64,000 nucleotides of DNA from Schaalia suimastitidis DSM 15538 (GCF_000429105.1 NZ_AUBF01000007.1:62001-126000), one strand, 5' to 3'. Shown: positions 27,141 through 36,142, counted from the first letter of the stretch. Notes: a model not told the origin generated them from the letters alone. Program-made: numbers and translations.

Positions 27141-27162
27141 GCCAGGCTTGGCAGCGTAAACC

Positions 27163-27516
27163 ATGCCTGTTGAGGTAAGTGACGACGTTTTTGAGCGTCT
27201 GGTCGATGACGGGCTAGACATGATTCCCCACGAGCTGCTGGCTCTGCTGGATAACGTCGTGATCCTCATTGAGGCCAGGCCAGGCCCCGATGAGCCACAG
27301 GACCTCCTTGGCTTATACGACGGCGTGCCGTTGACTGAGCGCGGTGACTATGCTGGTGTGCTGCCGGACCGTATTTTCATTTACCGTGAGCCACTGCTGG
27401 CGATGTGTGATTCGGAAGAAGAACTGGCTGAAGAAGTTGCCATCACCGTTGTTCACGAAATCGCGCATTTTTTCGGCATTGAGGACGAGGCATTGCACCA
27501 GATGGGGTGGGGATAG
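27163..27516 (+). CDS. small metallopeptidase-like protein (MMP-like, PF06262)
   Basis: 117 residues. The short zincin fold has VVHEIAHFFGIEDE, i.e. HEIAH at 98-102 plus a downstream acidic residue; PDRIFIYREPL is typical of the family. These minimal metalloprotease-like proteins are cytoplasmic (no signal peptide here) and their substrates are unknown. It starts 22 bases after the ATP-grasp gene. No good ribosome binding site; the start is the first plausible ATG. Confidence 0.85.
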   Translation: MPVEVSDDVFERLVDDGLDMIPHELLALLDNVVILIEARPGPDEPQDLLGLYDGVPLTERGDYAGVLPDRIFIYREPLLAMCDSEEELAEEVAITVVHEIAHFFGIEDEALHQMGWG

Positions 27517-27728
27517 CGGGCATTATCGTCGGCTGAGGCGTGGGCGGTTGTCGTGGCTGTGTCGTTATCAGGCCAGATGCTGCGGGGGCAGGAGCAGGTG
27601 CCGTCAGCTTCGCCACCGTCGTTGCTGGGCGTCAAAGGTGGCTCATGCCACTGTGGGTGCGGGCATGTGGATTTTCCTTGACCGGCGCGATCTGCTAGAG
27701 TTTCCTGCGTTGCGCTTCGCGTAACGGT

Positions 27729-27802
27729 GGTGGCTGTAGTTCAGTTGGTAGAGCACCTGGTTGTGGTCCAGGACGTCGCGGGTTCGAGTCCCGTCAGCCA
27801 CC
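27729..27802 (+). tRNA. tRNA-His (anticodon GTG)
   Basis: The acceptor GTGGCTG (27730-27736) pairs with CAGCCAC (27795-27801). The extra G-1 (27729) faces discriminator C (27802), the hallmark of tRNA-His. The anticodon arm CCTGG/CCAGG holds GTG and the T-loop is TTCGAGT. Confidence 0.96.
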
Positions 27803-27811
27803 CAGACAGGT

Positions 27812-27842
27812 CCCGGTTCGTCAGCGAACCGGGTTTTGTTTT
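27812..27842 (+). terminator. terminator of tRNA-His
   Basis: CCCGGTTCG (27812-27820), loop TCAG, CGAACCGGG (27825-27833), then TTTTGTTTT. Confidence 0.92.
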
Positions 27843-27990
27843 GCGCTGCGCGCCACGGCGTGCGGTGCTGTTCATTGATGACGATTCCGTAGCGGAGTCA
27901 CCTCTCGCAACGATGCGACTGGTATATCCTTAGTACCGCGCTTTACTTGGCGCCAACGAGGGTTCTCACCGATGAGAAAGAGGGTGTGAC

Positions 27991-29697
27991 TTGGGTAGTG
28001 CACTCAACGCGGATGCTGGTGACACTCAAACTGAGTCAACGGGTCAGTCTGCCGACATCGGCACAGCAGCATTGGTCGATCTCGAAGGAGAAAGTGTTCC
28101 GCTGACGCTCCGGGAGCTGGCGCCAGATTTTGCGATACTGTCGGGTCAAGTACCCCCAGAATATGACGTCATTGATCTCCAATTGATTGCTCCACCTAAG
28201 GAGTCTGAACTCGCTGAAATAATTGGCGGAGCGAGTAACGCTGGTACTGCAGTTGCTAATTTTTCGGAGGCGCTTTCTAGCGCGCAGGGCCTATACCGGT
28301 TGAGTGACACGACTTTGCTTTTGTTGAAAAGTGGCGGTGAACTTGCTTCGAAAGATGGTGCAAAACTCGGAGCTATTGCCCGAAACGGGAAGATTATCGC
28401 TCAAGCTCGCTTTGTTCCAGTCGCAGTAACGGCCACTGCTGCGGTGGCAGCAATTGGCCCGGCTATTGCGATGGCCGCGTTGCAGGTGCAGTTGAGTCAG
28501 ATAGAAGCACTTGTACGTGACCATGCGGAATTAACCAAAGAGGTTCTTCAAGGAATCCGAAATGAGCAGTGGTCCGAATTGACGGGGCTGGTATCGACCA
28601 TCGACAACGCCTTCCGGGAGGCCCAACAACTGCACACTGTCAATGAAACAATTTGGGATCAGGTGCGTCACACAAAGGCGAGCATTCAAAAGCAGCGGGA
28701 TCTGTATAAGCGGAACACTCGGAATCACATCACGACACTTGAAAATTGCAATATTCACAAAGGATCGGAACTCCACCGCAGACGTCAATACCTGGAGACT
28801 AACGCCGGTGCCATCGTTTTTGATACCTATGCCTTGTTGGACTCGCTTCGTGCACATGTGTGCTACGGCCTTCTAAAAGCAGGAATGGCGCGGACTCGGA
28901 GCGCGAACGATGCGAGTGAAGCGGAGGTGGCCCAACGGACGTTGGAAGAGCTTTACAGTCACATCCACGAAGATATGGAGGAGATTCGGGGCTTGGTGTC
29001 TTTGTTGCTCCGCGAGCTGACGATTATCGCCAAGCAGACCAAGAGCACGACATGGGGAGTCTCTAAGGCGCGACGTGATGCTGATGCTGCGAAGAAGAAC
29101 TGCCAACAACTCCTTGAAGTGATCGAACCATTGGCGGAAAACTTAGGTCTCGGCGCCACGAAGTATCCGACTCCAGGTATTGTTTGTGCACCTGAGAAGA
29201 CCGTGGACAACGTTGAAACGTATCTCGAAATGCTTGGGTACTGCACGGAAGGTGACGAACAACTCTGGGCTCTGGCGTTCCCATATATTGCGAAGGATCG
29301 TGAACCTTCAGGCGTAGCACGACCAGATGTCGTTCGAGGCGTCGAACGTATGTGGGAAGGTCAATCATCTTCCCGGGGAGCCAAAGTTTCGCCTCTCTTC
29401 GTTGCGGTGACAGATCGCCGTATTATCACAGCGGATCAGAGCGATTTTCGCGAGAAAGGCGAGCTAGGTGATTCCTTCCCGCTTAGCCAGGTGAAGTACG
29501 TGCGGCCGCCACAGAATTATGAAAATAGTGAACTACAAACTGTTGGCATCGCGACTGAACGAACCGACTTACAGTGGTGCTTTCCAAAGTCTGCGGATTC
29601 AGAGATGATTGAAAGGCTTATCACTCTTATCGTCGAAAAGTCTTACGGTGCCTCTGATGGGAACAACTTGATCGCTCGCAGTGCGTCTGGATCGTAA
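27991..29697 (+). CDS. unknown large alpha-helical protein with C-terminal PH-like domain
   Basis: 568 residues, not recognised. Layout: a polar N-terminus (1-45); a globular part; a hydrophobic stretch VPVAVTATAAVAAIGPAIAMAAL at about 141-163 long enough for one or two membrane passes; about 220 residues of charged helix or coiled coil (QIEALVRDHAELTKEVLQGI, EEIRGLVSLLLRELTIIAKQ); and a C-terminal part from about 450 (FVAVTDRRIITAD...FPLSQVKYVRPP...MIERLITLIVEK) resembling bacterial PH domains. The start is TTG with AGAGGG 6 bases upstream; an in-frame stop at 27973 excludes a much longer protein. Three 60-base lines counted here are 45-53% G+C against 63% in a gpsA line, suggesting acquisition. 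tRNA-His precedes it and hipBA follows. Confidence 0.8.
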   Translation: MGSALNADAGDTQTESTGQSADIGTAALVDLEGESVPLTLRELAPDFAILSGQVPPEYDVIDLQLIAPPKESELAEIIGGASNAGTAVANFSEALSSAQGLYRLSDTTLLLLKSGGELASKDGAKLGAIARNGKIIAQARFVPVAVTATAAVAAIGPAIAMAALQVQLSQIEALVRDHAELTKEVLQGIRNEQWSELTGLVSTIDNAFREAQQLHTVNETIWDQVRHTKASIQKQRDLYKRNTRNHITTLENCNIHKGSELHRRRQYLETNAGAIVFDTYALLDSLRAHVCYGLLKAGMARTRSANDASEAEVAQRTLEELYSHIHEDMEEIRGLVSLLLRELTIIAKQTKSTTWGVSKARRDADAAKKNCQQLLEVIEPLAENLGLGATKYPTPGIVCAPEKTVDNVETYLEMLGYCTEGDEQLWALAFPYIAKDREPSGVARPDVVRGVERMWEGQSSSRGAKVSPLFVAVTDRRIITADQSDFREKGELGDSFPLSQVKYVRPPQNYENSELQTVGIATERTDLQWCFPKSADSEMIERLITLIVEKSYGASDGNNLIARSASGS

Positions 29698-29813
29698 TGA
29701 TCTTTCGTGGCCCGTACAGGGATTTCGGCGAACGCTGAACGGCGACGTGCGCTGTACGGTTTTCCGGTCACTGTATGGTGCGGATAAGAATCTCAATGGC
29801 TACGACGTTGTGA

Positions 29814-29837
29814 CCTCATGCCGTAAGGCACATGAGG
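29814..29837 (+). terminator. small hairpin after the unknown gene
   Basis: CCTCATG (29814-29820) pairs with CATGAGG (29831-29837). There is no U-tract, so terminator function is uncertain. The remainder of 29698-29978 holds no open frame that I can support; the hipBA promoter must lie there. Confidence 0.4.
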
Positions 29838-29978
29838 CATAGACCAAGTTGTGCCGCCGCTTGAGCCGTGCGTCGTCGGCCACCACCTTTTCCTGCCGGT
29901 TAACTCCCAAAGTGCGTTGTCCTCAGGCACACTTAGAGGAGCACATATCAGTATCCGCAGGTTCGGAGGTGAGGCGAC

Positions 29979-30236
29979 ATGAATGATGAGCCCTTCATTG
30001 ATACCAACGGTCGCCTTGCCGTCGAAATTGTGCAGCGCCGCACCGACCAGCAGATGAGTGTCGCAACGCTGGCGCAACGTGCACAGACCAGCGAAGAGCT
30101 TGTGCGCCGTTTGGAGGCAGGTGACGGCACGTGGAAGATCGAAGCGGTGTGGCGTATCCTGCGTGCCTTGGGTGCCAAACCAAAGGCATTGCCTGCGCCT
30201 GCGCCCGCACCATGGGAAGAGGGCCACGATGAGTGA
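29979..30236 (+). CDS. hipB: HipB-like antitoxin, XRE-type DNA-binding protein
   Basis: 85 residues with a helix-turn-helix: MSVATLAQRAQTSEELVRRLEAGDGTWKIEAVWRILRALG (about 27-65). In hipBA modules it binds its operator and neutralises HipA. GGAGGTGAGG lies before ATG 29979. It overlaps hipA by 8 bases, the usual coupled order. The tail (residues 67-85) is Pro/Ala-rich. Confidence 0.82.
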   Translation: MNDEPFIDTNGRLAVEIVQRRTDQQMSVATLAQRAQTSEELVRRLEAGDGTWKIEAVWRILRALGAKPKALPAPAPAPWEEGHDE

Positions 30237-31425
30237 AGTCCTCAATGTATTTCGCAATGGCCTGCACGTTGGGTGCTTTACGAAAAATGGTGACGACATT
30301 TCCTTTGCCTACACCAAGGACGCAACCCACCCGATTTCTCTATCACTTCCCATTGACGGAACCTTCGGACACAACGCACCTGGGAGGTACCTCGACAATC
30401 TTTTGCCGGATGACCTGCGGGTCCGTCGCTCGTGGGCACGCCAACTGGGCAGTGCCGCTGACCCTTTCACATTGCTTTCTCACATGGGGGAGGACATCGC
30501 GGGCGCACTTGTCCTTAGTCCCGAGGCGACGCTAGAACGCCTCCACCAGCCGGTAGTTCGCGTTGACGACGACGCGCTCGCCTCCCGAGTCGCCACAATC
30601 AGCCACGAATCTACCGAGTGGCTTGAATGTGCTCAAATTGGAACATATCGCATGTCTCTTGCAGGAGCGCAAGGAAAATTCACGCTGCGCCGAATGGGGG
30701 ATGCATGGTTCTGGCCAAGTGCAACGCTCGCGTCAACGCATATTTTCAAACCAGAACCCCAACACTTGCCCGGACTTGCCGCACTCGAAGCGGGAGCACT
30801 AACACTGGCACGAGCCGTAGGCATCAAAGCACCACACGCCTATGTGGAAACGATCGCAGGCTATCCCACCTTCATTGTCCAACGTTTCGACCGTGCGAAC
30901 GGGGCTGAGCAGGTGCGTCGAGTGCACACTGAGGACTTGCTACAGGCAATGGGACGGCCTGCCCATGCAAAATACGACCTTGGTGCCATTCCGGTTCTGA
31001 CGTTTATACGGAAAACACTGGGACAGAGCCAAGCAATGGAATTCATTCGGATGCTTGCTTTTAATGTCTCAATCGGGAATGCGGACGCACATGCGAAAAA
31101 CTATTCACTGATGCTGGACGACGATCCGCGTCTCGCACCCTTGTATGACGCGGTGCCAACGATGCTGTGGTCTCAGTTCACTACGCGGCTTGCCATGCGA
31201 ATCGGCTCTGCCAGCCACGCGTACGCGGTCACTCGGCGCGATTGGATGCACCTGGCCGATCGTGTCTCGCTCCCCGTAGATGAGGTCGTCGAAATTGCGA
31301 CCCGTACTGCTCAAGGGGTTCGTCATCATGCCCAAGAGGCGTGGAGCTGGCCCGATATTCCCGACTCGACGCGCTCGCGGCTTCTTGGCATCATTGACCG
31401 TTGCACTTCGATGATGGACACATGA
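30229..31425 (+). CDS. hipA: HipA-like serine/threonine kinase toxin
   Basis: 398 residues. HipA kinases arrest growth by phosphorylating targets such as glutamyl-tRNA synthetase. The HipA N-domain is seen in PISLSLPIDG and RYLDNLLPDD; the kinase part has the loop SLAGAQGKFTL (143-153), FIVQRFDR (215-222), the catalytic GNADAHAKN (283-291) and the metal site LYDAVPT. All key elements are intact. ATG 30229 lies within the end of hipB; the longer open frame upstream overlaps hipB and is rejected. Not followed by a clear terminator. Confidence 0.9.
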   Translation: MSEVLNVFRNGLHVGCFTKNGDDISFAYTKDATHPISLSLPIDGTFGHNAPGRYLDNLLPDDLRVRRSWARQLGSAADPFTLLSHMGEDIAGALVLSPEATLERLHQPVVRVDDDALASRVATISHESTEWLECAQIGTYRMSLAGAQGKFTLRRMGDAWFWPSATLASTHIFKPEPQHLPGLAALEAGALTLARAVGIKAPHAYVETIAGYPTFIVQRFDRANGAEQVRRVHTEDLLQAMGRPAHAKYDLGAIPVLTFIRKTLGQSQAMEFIRMLAFNVSIGNADAHAKNYSLMLDDDPRLAPLYDAVPTMLWSQFTTRLAMRIGSASHAYAVTRRDWMHLADRVSLPVDEVVEIATRTAQGVRHHAQEAWSWPDIPDSTRSRLLGIIDRCTSMMDT

Positions 31426-31540
31426 GTACAGCACCGCCGTGGAGCCCAGAAAATACACCTATGCGTGAAAGGCCGTAAGATTAGTCCTTGGCGGGCCCGT
31501 TGATTAGGTGGGCCGTGAGGTGACAAGGGCAGGAGTAGCA

Positions 31541-32164
31541 ATGGCTGACGAAGCACGTGTGCGTAAGGTTCAGGACCGCATCCAGCAGACGGTGGCGCGT
31601 ATGCTGGGTCGACGCATTAAAGACCCGCGCCTGGGCTTTGTGACCATCACCGATGTGCGTGTCACCGGCGATTTACAGCACGCCTCGATTTTCTACACGG
31701 TGCTCGGCGGGGATGACGACCGTAAAGCTAGCGCCGCCGCCTTCGAATCAGCCAAAGGCATTATCCGTTCTGAGGTGGGCAAAGCGCTGGGTATCCGCCT
31801 GACGCCGACAATTGAGTTCATCCTGGACGCTCTGCCGGAAAGCGCTGCCGCCCTGGAAGAGGCCCTCGCTGCCGCCAAAGCTAAAGACGCGCAGATTGCC
31901 CAGGTGGCCGCCCAAGCGTCCTATGCTGGTGACGCGGATCCGTACCGTAAGCCGGGTGAATACGACGAGGACGAGTACGGCGACGAAGACAACGAAGATG
32001 ACGAGTACGCTGACGACGAAGCCGACGCTGACAGCGACGAGGCAGACACCGACGACTCAGCCGACCCTGACGACAGCGACAACGCAGCCGACGCTGAATC
32101 CGACAACGCCCCCGGCAGTGACGCCGACCCACACGCACCACGGGCCGACCGCCTCGACAAGTAA
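31541..32164 (+). CDS. rbfA: ribosome-binding factor A with long acidic tail
   Basis: 207 residues. The first ~120 form the RbfA KH-like domain ([41 protein letters not shown]), which matures 16S rRNA in the 30S subunit. The last ~70 residues are almost entirely Asp/Glu with Ala and Ser, an unusual length for RbfA. ATG 31541 has AGGAG 6 bases upstream. The truB ATG overlaps its TAA (TAATG). Unlike most bacteria, infB is not directly upstream; hipBA is. Confidence 0.93.
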   Translation: MADEARVRKVQDRIQQTVARMLGRRIKDPRLGFVTITDVRVTGDLQHASIFYTVLGGDDDRKASAAAFESAKGIIRSEVGKALGIRLTPTIEFILDALPESAAALEEALAAAKAKDAQIAQVAAQASYAGDADPYRKPGEYDEDEYGDEDNEDDEYADDEADADSDEADTDDSADPDDSDNAADAESDNAPGSDADPHAPRADRLDK

Positions 32165-33528
32165 TGGCAAAAAAACCCGATACGTCCGTCCCTGGTCTGC
32201 TGATCGTTGATAAAGATCCGGGGATGACCAGCCATGACGTGGTCTCACGAGTGCGCCGCATCGCCCGCACACGCAAAGTTGGACATGCGGGCACCTTGGA
32301 TCCCATGGCAACGGGCGTCCTCGTCCTCGGAATCGGCAAGGCAACGCGGCTGCTCACTTACCTGGTCGGCGCCGACAAAACATACGAGGCGACCATTCGT
32401 TTTGGCGTCGACACCAGTACCGAGGACGCACAGGGGCATGTCACGTGCGCTCGCGGCTGCACCAGCATGGATAGCGCAGTTCTTGCCGAGGCGATGGCGG
32501 GCCTTACGGGTGACATTATGCAGGTGCCGTCCAAGGTGAGCGCCATTAAAGTTGACGGAAAACGTGCGCACGCGCTGGTGCGGGCAGGTGAAGATTTCGA
32601 CCTTGAAGCTCGTCCGATCACGATCCACCGTTTCGAGGTGACGTCGCCACTTCGGCCGGCAACGCATTACGTCGAAAATATGCAGCACCGGCAGACAGGG
32701 CAAGGCGCCGGGCGCGCTGGAACGGTTGACGAACTGTGTGTTGGCGACGTTGCTGGTGCGAATAACACGGACGGCGTGGCTCATGTTGCTGGCGCGAATA
32801 ACACGGACGGCGTGGCTCATATTGCTGGCGCACACAACACGGACGGCGTGGCTCATGTTGACGGTGTGCGTGGCATTGGGAACGCTGACCCTATTGAGGG
32901 TGAGCAGCTGGCCGGTATTCCGGTGATTGATGTCGATGTGCGGGTGGAATGCTCATCAGGCACGTATATTCGTGCACTAGCACGTGACCTTGGCCAAGTG
33001 CTTGGTACAGGCGCACACTTGACGGCTCTGCGACGCACGCGAGTCGGAACATTCACCGTAGAGGACGCCCATCGCCTCGCTGAGCTCCAGGAGGCTGCCA
33101 AAGCCCAGCAGGGCGCGCCTAGCTCACCGGCTGAGCAAACCCATGACGCTGCCGCTCCTGCACAGTCGAGCGCGCTCAACGCAGCGCCTCAGCAATTTGA
33201 AGCGGCACCTGAGCAAGCGGCGCCTCAGCAATTCGAAGCGGCACCTCGGCAAGCGGCACCCGAGCAAGCGGCGCCATACCTTATCGGCCTCACTGATGCC
33301 ACTACCACCATTTTTCCTGCACTGCGCCTTACCGACGCTGAAGCCCACGCTTTCGCCAACGGCGCGCACCCCACACGCAGCCAAGCCGAAATCGACGCAC
33401 TCCGCTGCGCCTCGACACGCACCGCGGAAGGTAAACGGCCTGTCGCCGCCCTCCACCCGGACGGACACGTCATGGGCCTACTTGACGCTCAACGCACCCA
33501 GTTGCGCACTCTGCTCGTATTCAACTAA
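32164..33528 (+). CDS. truB: tRNA pseudouridine-55 synthase with two repeat-rich insertions
   Basis: 454 residues against about 300 in the family. It converts U55 of tRNA to pseudouridine. The catalytic GHAGTLDP (40-47, D46) and the core up to about residue 178 are normal. Then comes an insertion with three and a partial copy of a 12-residue unit (VAGANNTDGVAH, residues 196-231), after which the core resumes with DVDVRVECSSGTYIRALARDLG. A second Ala/Gln/Pro-rich insertion (about 310-371, with a doubled QQFEAAPEQAAP) precedes the C-terminal domain. Both blocks keep the frame. The extra segments probably form loops on the surface. Confidence 0.93.
   Translation: MAKKPDTSVPGLLIVDKDPGMTSHDVVSRVRRIARTRKVGHAGTLDPMATGVLVLGIGKATRLLTYLVGADKTYEATIRFGVDTSTEDAQGHVTCARGCTSMDSAVLAEAMAGLTGDIMQVPSKVSAIKVDGKRAHALVRAGEDFDLEARPITIHRFEVTSPLRPATHYVENMQHRQTGQGAGRAGTVDELCVGDVAGANNTDGVAHVAGANNTDGVAHIAGAHNTDGVAHVDGVRGIGNADPIEGEQLAGIPVIDVDVRVECSSGTYIRALARDLGQVLGTGAHLTALRRTRVGTFTVEDAHRLAELQEAAKAQQGAPSSPAEQTHDAAAPAQSSALNAAPQQFEAAPEQAAPQQFEAAPRQAAPEQAAPYLIGLTDATTTIFPALRLTDAEAHAFANGAHPTRSQAEIDALRCASTRTAEGKRPVAALHPDGHVMGLLDAQRTQLRTLLVFN
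32749..32856 (+). repeat. three 36-base in-frame tandem repeats inside truB
   Basis: Units 32749-32784, 32785-32820 and 32821-32856 share most bases (units 1 and 2 differ at one position), with a partial fourth after. Each codes VAGANNTDGVAH or a close variant. Confidence 0.95.
33190..33261 (+). repeat. second 36-base tandem repeat inside truB
   Basis: Two 36-base units at 33190-33225 and 33226-33261 code QQFEAAPEQAAP and QQFEAAPRQAAP; EQAAP then recurs once more. Confidence 0.9.
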
Positions 33529-33544
33529 GGAACCCACAGCCACC

Positions 33545-34558
33545 ATGCAGATCTGGACCAGCCTGAAAGAGATCACCACACACCACCGGTGCGTAGTGAC
33601 CATCGGCAATTTCGACGGAATGCACCTGGGCCACAAAAAAGTGATTGCCACCTGCGTTGAACGCGCCCGCCGTAACCACGCTCAATCCGTTGCCATCACC
33701 TTTGACCCTCACCCTCGAAAGGTTCACAACCCCAACTCGGGTCTGCAACTCATCGTGCCACTGCGTGACCGCCTCGACGCGATGGACGCCACAGGCCTGG
33801 ACGCCACCTTCGTCATTCACTACGACGAAAGTATCTACACACTCAGCCCAGAAGATTTTGTCCGCATTTACCTGGTGGAAGCCCTCAACGTTGTTGAAGT
33901 CGTTGTGGGTGAAGATTTCCGTTTCGGTTGCGGCAATGTCGGCACCATTGACACACTACGTTCCCTTGGCCGCAGCTACGGCTTCGACGTCGTTATGGTC
34001 ACCGACATTGAAGCCCCCGAAGGGCGTCGCTGGTCGTCCTCCTGGGTGCGGGAATTGCTGGCCGAAGGAGACGTCGCAGGGGCTGCCCGGGTCCTTGGAC
34101 ACCTGCACCGGATCCGCGGGACCGTCGAGCATGGCTACAAACGTGGCCGCGAACTAGGCTTTCCTACCGCAAACCTGCGTGGAGACATTGAAGGCGTTGT
34201 CCCCGGTGACGGTGTCTATGCAGGCTGGCTCGTGCGCCGAGTTCCCGACACGGTGGCCGCCGAATTCCTCCCAGCAGCAATATCCGTGGGCACAAACCCA
34301 CAGTTTGACGGCGTCGAACGCACCGTTGAAGCACACGTACTTGGCCGCAGTGACCTAGACCTGTACGACGAGCAGGTCGCCATCACCTTCGTTGCGCGCA
34401 TCCGTGAAATGATGTCCTTCGACACCCTGGAAGCGCTGCTGCTACAAATGGACGACGACCTGCGTTCAACAGCAGCCGTACTGGGTATCAGTGTGGCCAC
34501 GCGCGTTGATCCAGCCAGCGTCACGGCAGGTGCCGCAGGCAACCGACACCTCAGCTGA
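33545..34558 (+). CDS. ribF: bifunctional riboflavin kinase / FAD synthetase
   Basis: 337 residues. Makes FMN and FAD from riboflavin. The N-terminal adenylyltransferase has GNFDGMHLGHKKVI and the SSSWVRELL motif; the C-terminal kinase has GYKRGRELGFPTANL and VGTNPQFDG. ATG 33545 begins the conserved domain; a longer open frame starting at 33143 overlaps truB and is rejected. Third gene of rbfA-truB-ribF, 16 bases after truB. Its 3' end overlaps the convergent DUF4432 gene by 8 bases. Confidence 0.95.
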   Translation: MQIWTSLKEITTHHRCVVTIGNFDGMHLGHKKVIATCVERARRNHAQSVAITFDPHPRKVHNPNSGLQLIVPLRDRLDAMDATGLDATFVIHYDESIYTLSPEDFVRIYLVEALNVVEVVVGEDFRFGCGNVGTIDTLRSLGRSYGFDVVMVTDIEAPEGRRWSSSWVRELLAEGDVAGAARVLGHLHRIRGTVEHGYKRGRELGFPTANLRGDIEGVVPGDGVYAGWLVRRVPDTVAAEFLPAAISVGTNPQFDGVERTVEAHVLGRSDLDLYDEQVAITFVARIREMMSFDTLEALLLQMDDDLRSTAAVLGISVATRVDPASVTAGAAGNRHLS

Positions 34559-35639
34559 GGATGCCTTCAATAAGGGCCTGCTCGCGCTGAGCCTGGGCAG
34601 GATCCAACAGCTCAGCAACTATCTCCATCACGTGAGATTGGCCCGGCCCAAGGTGAACCATCATGCCTTCCGCCGCAGCTAAATTGCGTCCCTGATGATG
34701 AGCGGTAGTCGGCAAACAGAAACCGGCTGCGACCTCGTCGCCTGTATTTGACAACCAGCGGATCGCATACGGCAGATACTCCACGCGGTAGCGCACACAT
34801 GGTGCCGTTCCGTCATCGCGGAGCATCATGAAATGCGCCCACCCGTCGCCATCCGTTTCAGGACGCAGCAGCGCACAGTATTCCGGGTGCAGCGGTGTTG
34901 CCTGGTCAATTGACGAGGCCGCAGCTGGGTCGGCGGTGATCTGTTCAATGTAGGCGGCTGTGTCAGGCGTTGCCCCACCGGTGGGGTAGACGCGGAAATG
35001 CGTGTCGTCTAGGTGGCAACTTTGGACAAGCGTGGCAGCTGACAGTGGCCAGTTAATGTGGCACAAGTAGGAGTATTCGGCCTCGGTGCGCCGATGATTG
35101 GTGATGGTGGCACTGACATGCAAGGCGGTGGAGTCGCTGGACACCGTTAAGCGTGGTGTGAACTCTAAATCGAGGCTATGGGAAGAACGCACCGACGCTG
35201 ACCCTGTGAGTGTCACAGAGTCGCTGGCCGTGCCCGTGCGCAACTCAAGGTTGGCCTGGTCAAAACGAATATTTGGCAATTCACCGTGGTGCGCATGCGT
35301 ATCGTCGGGTCCGGGATGCCCAATGCCTGTGAGTCCACAGTGCAGCAAAAATGGGCCGTAGGTGGCAGCAAAATCGGTGGAGGCAGCCGGGTATTCAAAG
35401 TGGGTGCGCATCGTGAGGTTCTCACCATCGACGCAGTAGTGCCACACCTGTTGGCCACGGAAAGGCAGCAATTCAAGGACGACGCGAGGTGTGGTGACAC
35501 GCAGCGCCTCCACACCACTGGGGTAAGTGAAAGCGGATACACGGATACGTTCCGTGCGCGCAATTTCTGTTTCCGCCTCGCCAAATAGGCTACGGCGCAG
35601 AGCAATGGTGACGGCGGGTGCTTCGTTGCATGGGGTCAT
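34551..35639 (-). CDS. DUF4432 / aldose-1-epimerase-like protein
   Basis: 362 residues of the galactose-mutarotase-like beta-sandwich, DUF4432 family. Recognisable stretches are LELLPFRGQQVW, GPFLLHCGLTGIGHPGPDD...HGELPN and YRVEYLPYAIRWLSNTG near the C-terminus. Such proteins bind or epimerise sugars; the ligand is unknown. The start ATG 35639 has CACAAT ending 6 bases upstream on the minus strand, similar to the helicase start, and no ribosome binding site. It stands alone between ribF and the small membrane genes. Confidence 0.85.
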   Translation of the reverse strand: MTPCNEAPAVTIALRRSLFGEAETEIARTERIRVSAFTYPSGVEALRVTTPRVVLELLPFRGQQVWHYCVDGENLTMRTHFEYPAASTDFAATYGPFLLHCGLTGIGHPGPDDTHAHHGELPNIRFDQANLELRTGTASDSVTLTGSASVRSSHSLDLEFTPRLTVSSDSTALHVSATITNHRRTEAEYSYLCHINWPLSAATLVQSCHLDDTHFRVYPTGGATPDTAAYIEQITADPAAASSIDQATPLHPEYCALLRPETDGDGWAHFMMLRDDGTAPCVRYRVEYLPYAIRWLSNTGDEVAAGFCLPTTAHHQGRNLAAAEGMMVHLGPGQSHVMEIVAELLDPAQAQREQALIEGILS

Positions 35640-35739
35640 GTCTCTATTGTGCTTTCCGAGGCGGGCGCGCGCAGCGCTTTTGGCTGCGGGGCGGTGTGAA
35701 ATGGGGGGTGGTTGTGCGGGCGTGGTGCTAGCGGACTAC

Positions 35740-36132
35740 CTAGCGCGGACGGGTAAGGTAACGAACGAACTGGCCTACCGCCTCGCCAAGAAATGCGGGC
35801 AACGTATAGATCACCATCCAAAAGAGGGCGCCGACGAGCGTGGGCAGTGGCTGACTCCTCCCGTCAAGCAGATACGTCATTTCATGCGCCACGAATATGC
35901 CGCCTGACAGCAAAGCGACAAAAAGGGGACGCAGGAATGACCACCCCACTCGGAATGACTCGATAAGGCACACGACGTAACCAATCAGAGGAAACACCAA
36001 GAGGACGCCCGACAAGCCCTTGTCGTCACCAACGAAGTTCCGAAATGCCTCGAATCCCAAGGCGTAGTTGTAGGAAAGGGCGCAAATCACGCCCAGAAGC
36101 AGTGCCAGCCACGAATGCCTCAGTGTTGCCAT
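35740..36132 (-). CDS. small integral membrane protein, unknown function
   Basis: 130 residues with about four hydrophobic segments (roughly 8-25, 42-62, 68-85 and 98-118). No family recognised. It starts 11 bases after the stop of a 44-residue membrane peptide gene and is probably the last gene of an operon that begins with the DUF418-like protein. Confidence 0.65.
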   Translation of the reverse strand: MATLRHSWLALLLGVICALSYNYALGFEAFRNFVGDDKGLSGVLLVFPLIGYVVCLIESFRVGWSFLRPLFVALLSGGIFVAHEMTYLLDGRSQPLPTLVGALFWMVIYTLPAFLGEAVGQFVRYLTRPR

Positions 36133-36142
36133 TTTTGCCTGC

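Noticed and set aside
27727-27933. 68-codon frame across tRNA-His
   Set aside because: It runs through a confident tRNA and its terminator.
27795-31540. Prophage or integrative element attached at tRNA-His
   Set aside because: No integrase, no phage genes and no second copy of the tRNA 3' end found downstream.
32749-32856. 36-base repeats considered as a CRISPR array
   Set aside because: The units are directly adjacent without spacers, stay in the truB frame and code for a protein repeat.
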